Shown here piece after piece: positions 62,308 to 64,000 of a stretch of DNA of 64,000 nucleotides. The translations under genes and the position numbers were made by a program. This DNA comes from a bacterium. GTDB lineage: Bacteria > Verrucomicrobiota > Verrucomicrobiia > Limisphaerales > UBA11358. A model generated the notes under the pieces. The model saw only the letters and a program-made list of their open reading frames with translations, was not told the DNA's origin and did not search any database. Location: positions 148,929 to 212,928 of the forward strand of contig JAKAFL010000002.1 of the NCBI GenBank assembly GCA_021817945.1, read 5' to 3'. The number at the start of each line of letters is the position of its first letter. Within the stretch, counting starts at the first letter, position 1.

Positions 62308-63317
62308 TTTCGACCCTTTCTATCCGTGGGCTTGGTTCCTTGCTGGTCACTCATGGATAACCGTCGTCCTCCATCCAGCATCAGTCCATCCAGGATGCGG
62401 GCGGCTTCTTCCGGGGAAATGTGAAGCTGTAGCTCCTGACCTTCCCGGGTATCTCCTTCCTTCAGGCCGGCTAGATCTGCGGGTTGCGGGCCATTTACGC
62501 CATCCCCATCATCATCCGAGTCGCCGCCCGGGCCGCCCGGCGAAGGTCCGGGTTTGGGCATTCTGCCCCGCAACTGTTTCAATGCATCTTGCAACTTTTT
62601 TCCTTGGGCGCCCATGGCCGAAGCGGTTTTTTGCATTTGACGCAGCGAATCCACCAGTTTGGCGATGGCCACATCCACCGATTGTTCATTTGAGGCTGCC
62701 TGGGATTCCCCAGGGTTCAAATCCCGCACCCCGTGAAAATCATCGGCGCCCTGCTGCCATGCGCGCAGGGTTTTCCCGTGTGCATCCAAGGCTGCCTGAA
62801 GGGCTTTTCCAACGGCGTGCAGTTCCTTGAGGGCGCCTCGTCCCTGCCAATAGGCTGCTTCCAGGTCACTCAAATCGTTTCCATTCAAGGCGGTTGAAAT
62901 GTGACTGAGCGCGGCATCTCCCGTCGAGAGTGCCTCCGCACCTGCCTGTTCTGTTCTGGAGGCGTTTGGGCCTGCTTTCAAATAGGCTGTGCCTTGAGCC
63001 ACGCAGGTTTCGCCAAGGTTATAAAGCGCCCAGGGACGCACCCCATCATCCTGTGCCGCCAAGGCGGCGTGGAACAGGATTTGTGCGGTAGTGAAGTCTT
63101 TTGCTCCAAGGCATCTTGTCCCGGCATTGTAGAGAGAAATGGCATTTCCTGCCCCAGATGAAGCCATTTGCAATAAGGAATCAAGGGACGGCTGGGTTCC
63201 AAAGGTTGAAGCGGTCGCATCTGACATGTCCCGGGCGGCAGAAAGCGGGGTCGGCGAAGCTTGGACCAGACCAAGGCAGGCCACGCACAGACCCAAAATG
63301 ATGATTTGCAGGTTCAC
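62301..63317 (-). CDS. BatC-like exported protein
   Basis: 338 residues from a GTG at 63317, one base after the vWA gene stop. Signal peptide 'MNLQIIILGLCVACLGLVQA'. Helical repeats ('AISLYNAGTRCLGAKDFTTA', 'RPWALYNLGETCVAQGTAYL') cover the first ~150 residues, followed by Gly/Pro/Asp-rich linker ('PSPGGPGGDSDDDGDG') and 'HISPEEAARILDGL' near the C-terminus. The last motif is the typical ending of BatC-type proteins. It is probably periplasmic and binds the vWA partners. Confidence 0.78.
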   Translation of the reverse strand: MNLQIIILGLCVACLGLVQASPTPLSAARDMSDATASTFGTQPSLDSLLQMASSGAGNAISLYNAGTRCLGAKDFTTAQILFHAALAAQDDGVRPWALYNLGETCVAQGTAYLKAGPNASRTEQAGAEALSTGDAALSHISTALNGNDLSDLEAAYWQGRGALKELHAVGKALQAALDAHGKTLRAWQQGADDFHGVRDLNPGESQAASNEQSVDVAIAKLVDSLRQMQKTASAMGAQGKKLQDALKQLRGRMPKPGPSPGGPGGDSDDDGDGVNGPQPADLAGLKEGDTREGQELQLHISPEEAARILDGLMLDGGRRLSMSDQQGTKPTDRKGRNW

Positions 63318-63318
63318 T

Positions 63319-64000
63319 TCATGGAGCCCCGGGGGCGGGTGATTGTTCTTTTTTGGAAGCGCGACGTGTTCCCATCAAGGGTTCCCAAGCCAGAAGCGCC
63401 AAGGCCAAACCCAGGGGCCAGTACTGCCTGTCCACTCCATACCAGTCAACTCCACGACCGCCTCGGTTGCTGCGGGGGGTTTCAAGCCGGTTCAGGTCCG
63501 GGCCAACCTGCATCAGCCCCTCACCCAGCAATCCCAAAGGATGGTACCGGCCACCGGTGATTTCCGCAATCTGACGCAGTGTGCTTTCATCCAAGCGGCT
63601 GCACACCACCCTGCCTTGATCATCCCTGAGCCAATCCGAAGCGCCGCCTGGTGATTGGATGCGAATACTGCCGCCGCCTTGGGTTCCCACGCCCACTGTA
63701 AAAACCACCACTTGATTTGTGGCCAGTTGCCGCGCCTCGTTCACGCCCGTTTGCTCCAGATCTTCGCCATCCGTCAGCAGAATGACTCTTTTTTGGTGGG
63801 ATTGAGGGTCCATCGCCTTTGCCGCTTCCAATAGGGCACCGCCAATGTCCGTTCCTGGCACGGGTAGCGCTTTTTCGTTCAAATCCATCAAAGTCTCCTC
63901 AAAGGCCTCGCGGTCATAGGTCAATGGGCATTCCAGGAAGGAGCTACCCGCGAAAGCCACCAGGCCCAAACGCCCCAACCCCTGGGTGCGGACGAATTGG
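63319..64000 (-). CDS. vWA-domain Bat protein, 5' part outside the window
   Basis: At least 226 residues visible; the frame is open to the window edge, so the start is missing. The visible part begins in the vWA domain: 'LGRLGLVAFAGSSFLECPLT', then the MIDAS-type 'GTDIGGALLEAAKAM' and 'RVILLTDGEDLEQTG'. One membrane helix near the C-terminus ('YWPLGLALALLAWEPLMG') and a short basic tail follow. This is a BatA/BatB-like protein. The gene would be first or second in the Bat operon, upstream of the BatC-like gene by 1 bp. Confidence 0.85.
   Translation of the reverse strand, partial: QFVRTQGLGRLGLVAFAGSSFLECPLTYDREAFEETLMDLNEKALPVPGTDIGGALLEAAKAMDPQSHQKRVILLTDGEDLEQTGVNEARQLATNQVVVFTVGVGTQGGGSIRIQSPGGASDWLRDDQGRVVCSRLDESTLRQIAEITGGRYHPLGLLGEGLMQVGPDLNRLETPRSNRGGRGVDWYGVDRQYWPLGLALALLAWEPLMGTRRASKKEQSPAPGAP

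Overview
The window looks like a chromosomal segment of a Gram-negative, aerobic, LPS-bearing bacterium, most likely a member of the Verrucomicrobiota close to the Pedosphaera/Limisphaera group. This is an inference. It rests on the short type II pseudopilins of the 'RARQTSQTNACINNLR' kind, on secreted and glycine-rich proteins typical of that phylum, on Kdo transferase and LptD (outer-membrane LPS), on a Bat/vWA operon and on the aa3-type oxidase gene order. No rRNA, tRNA, CRISPR array, prophage or transposase gene was recognised. Most of the content is ordinary housekeeping.

Region by region. Positions 1-4.5 kb hold an ABC-2 exporter with a TPR membrane protein and a large GT-C/TPR membrane protein. 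At 4.6-6.4 kb are two tandem pseudopilin genes, each with a hairpin terminator, and a small coiled-coil gene. At 6.4-10.8 kb two copies of a palindrome-rich, MITE-like repeat flank a sugar-metabolism cassette (Gfo/Idh/MocA oxidoreductase, UDP-glucuronate-epimerase-like enzyme, unknown protein). At 11-18 kb is a minus-strand gene train: yicC-gmk-coaC, a membrane histidine kinase, an NtrC-type regulator, a small basic membrane protein, a presqualene-diphosphate-synthase-like enzyme and an HpnK-like deacetylase. At 18-23.5 kb lie waaA, rpoD and rplU-rpmA-obg.

Positions 24-29 kb hold a TMEM175-like channel, a GH28 lipoprotein, a DUF2950 protein and two glycine-rich exported proteins. At 29-36.9 kb are proB-mazG, an AsmA-like protein, a zinc-ribbon-like protein, an Hsp20, a class II aldolase, a half-size EamA protein, an HpnG-like phosphorylase and a DEDD exonuclease. 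At 36.9-42.2 kb are rimO (with large insertions), a secreted protein, a second half-size EamA protein, a DUF192 lipoprotein and a degenerate dihydropteroate-synthase-like protein.

Positions 42.3-50.5 kb form one compact minus-strand respiratory operon. It runs cupredoxin-like protein, ctaA, ctaB, coxA, coxC, a subunit-IV-like protein, two small membrane proteins, coxB, sco and DUF420. It is preceded by a perfect CRP/FNR-family palindrome. At 50.7-60 kb are ribH, ribBA, a soluble histidine kinase, lptD, a DUF486 protein, a TrmN6-like methyltransferase, a CDF transporter and a DUF1015 protein. The window ends in a Bat operon (BatE-, BatD- and BatC-like proteins and a vWA protein cut by the window edge).

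The least explained things are the dispersed MITE-like repeat family (four pieces, with inverted termini GGGCGCRTCTCA and a ~242-bp internal period), the coupling of a sigma-54 two-component system to squalene/hopanoid genes, the unnamed small proteins in the oxidase operon, and the degenerate FolP-like protein. None of these is proven to be a new system.
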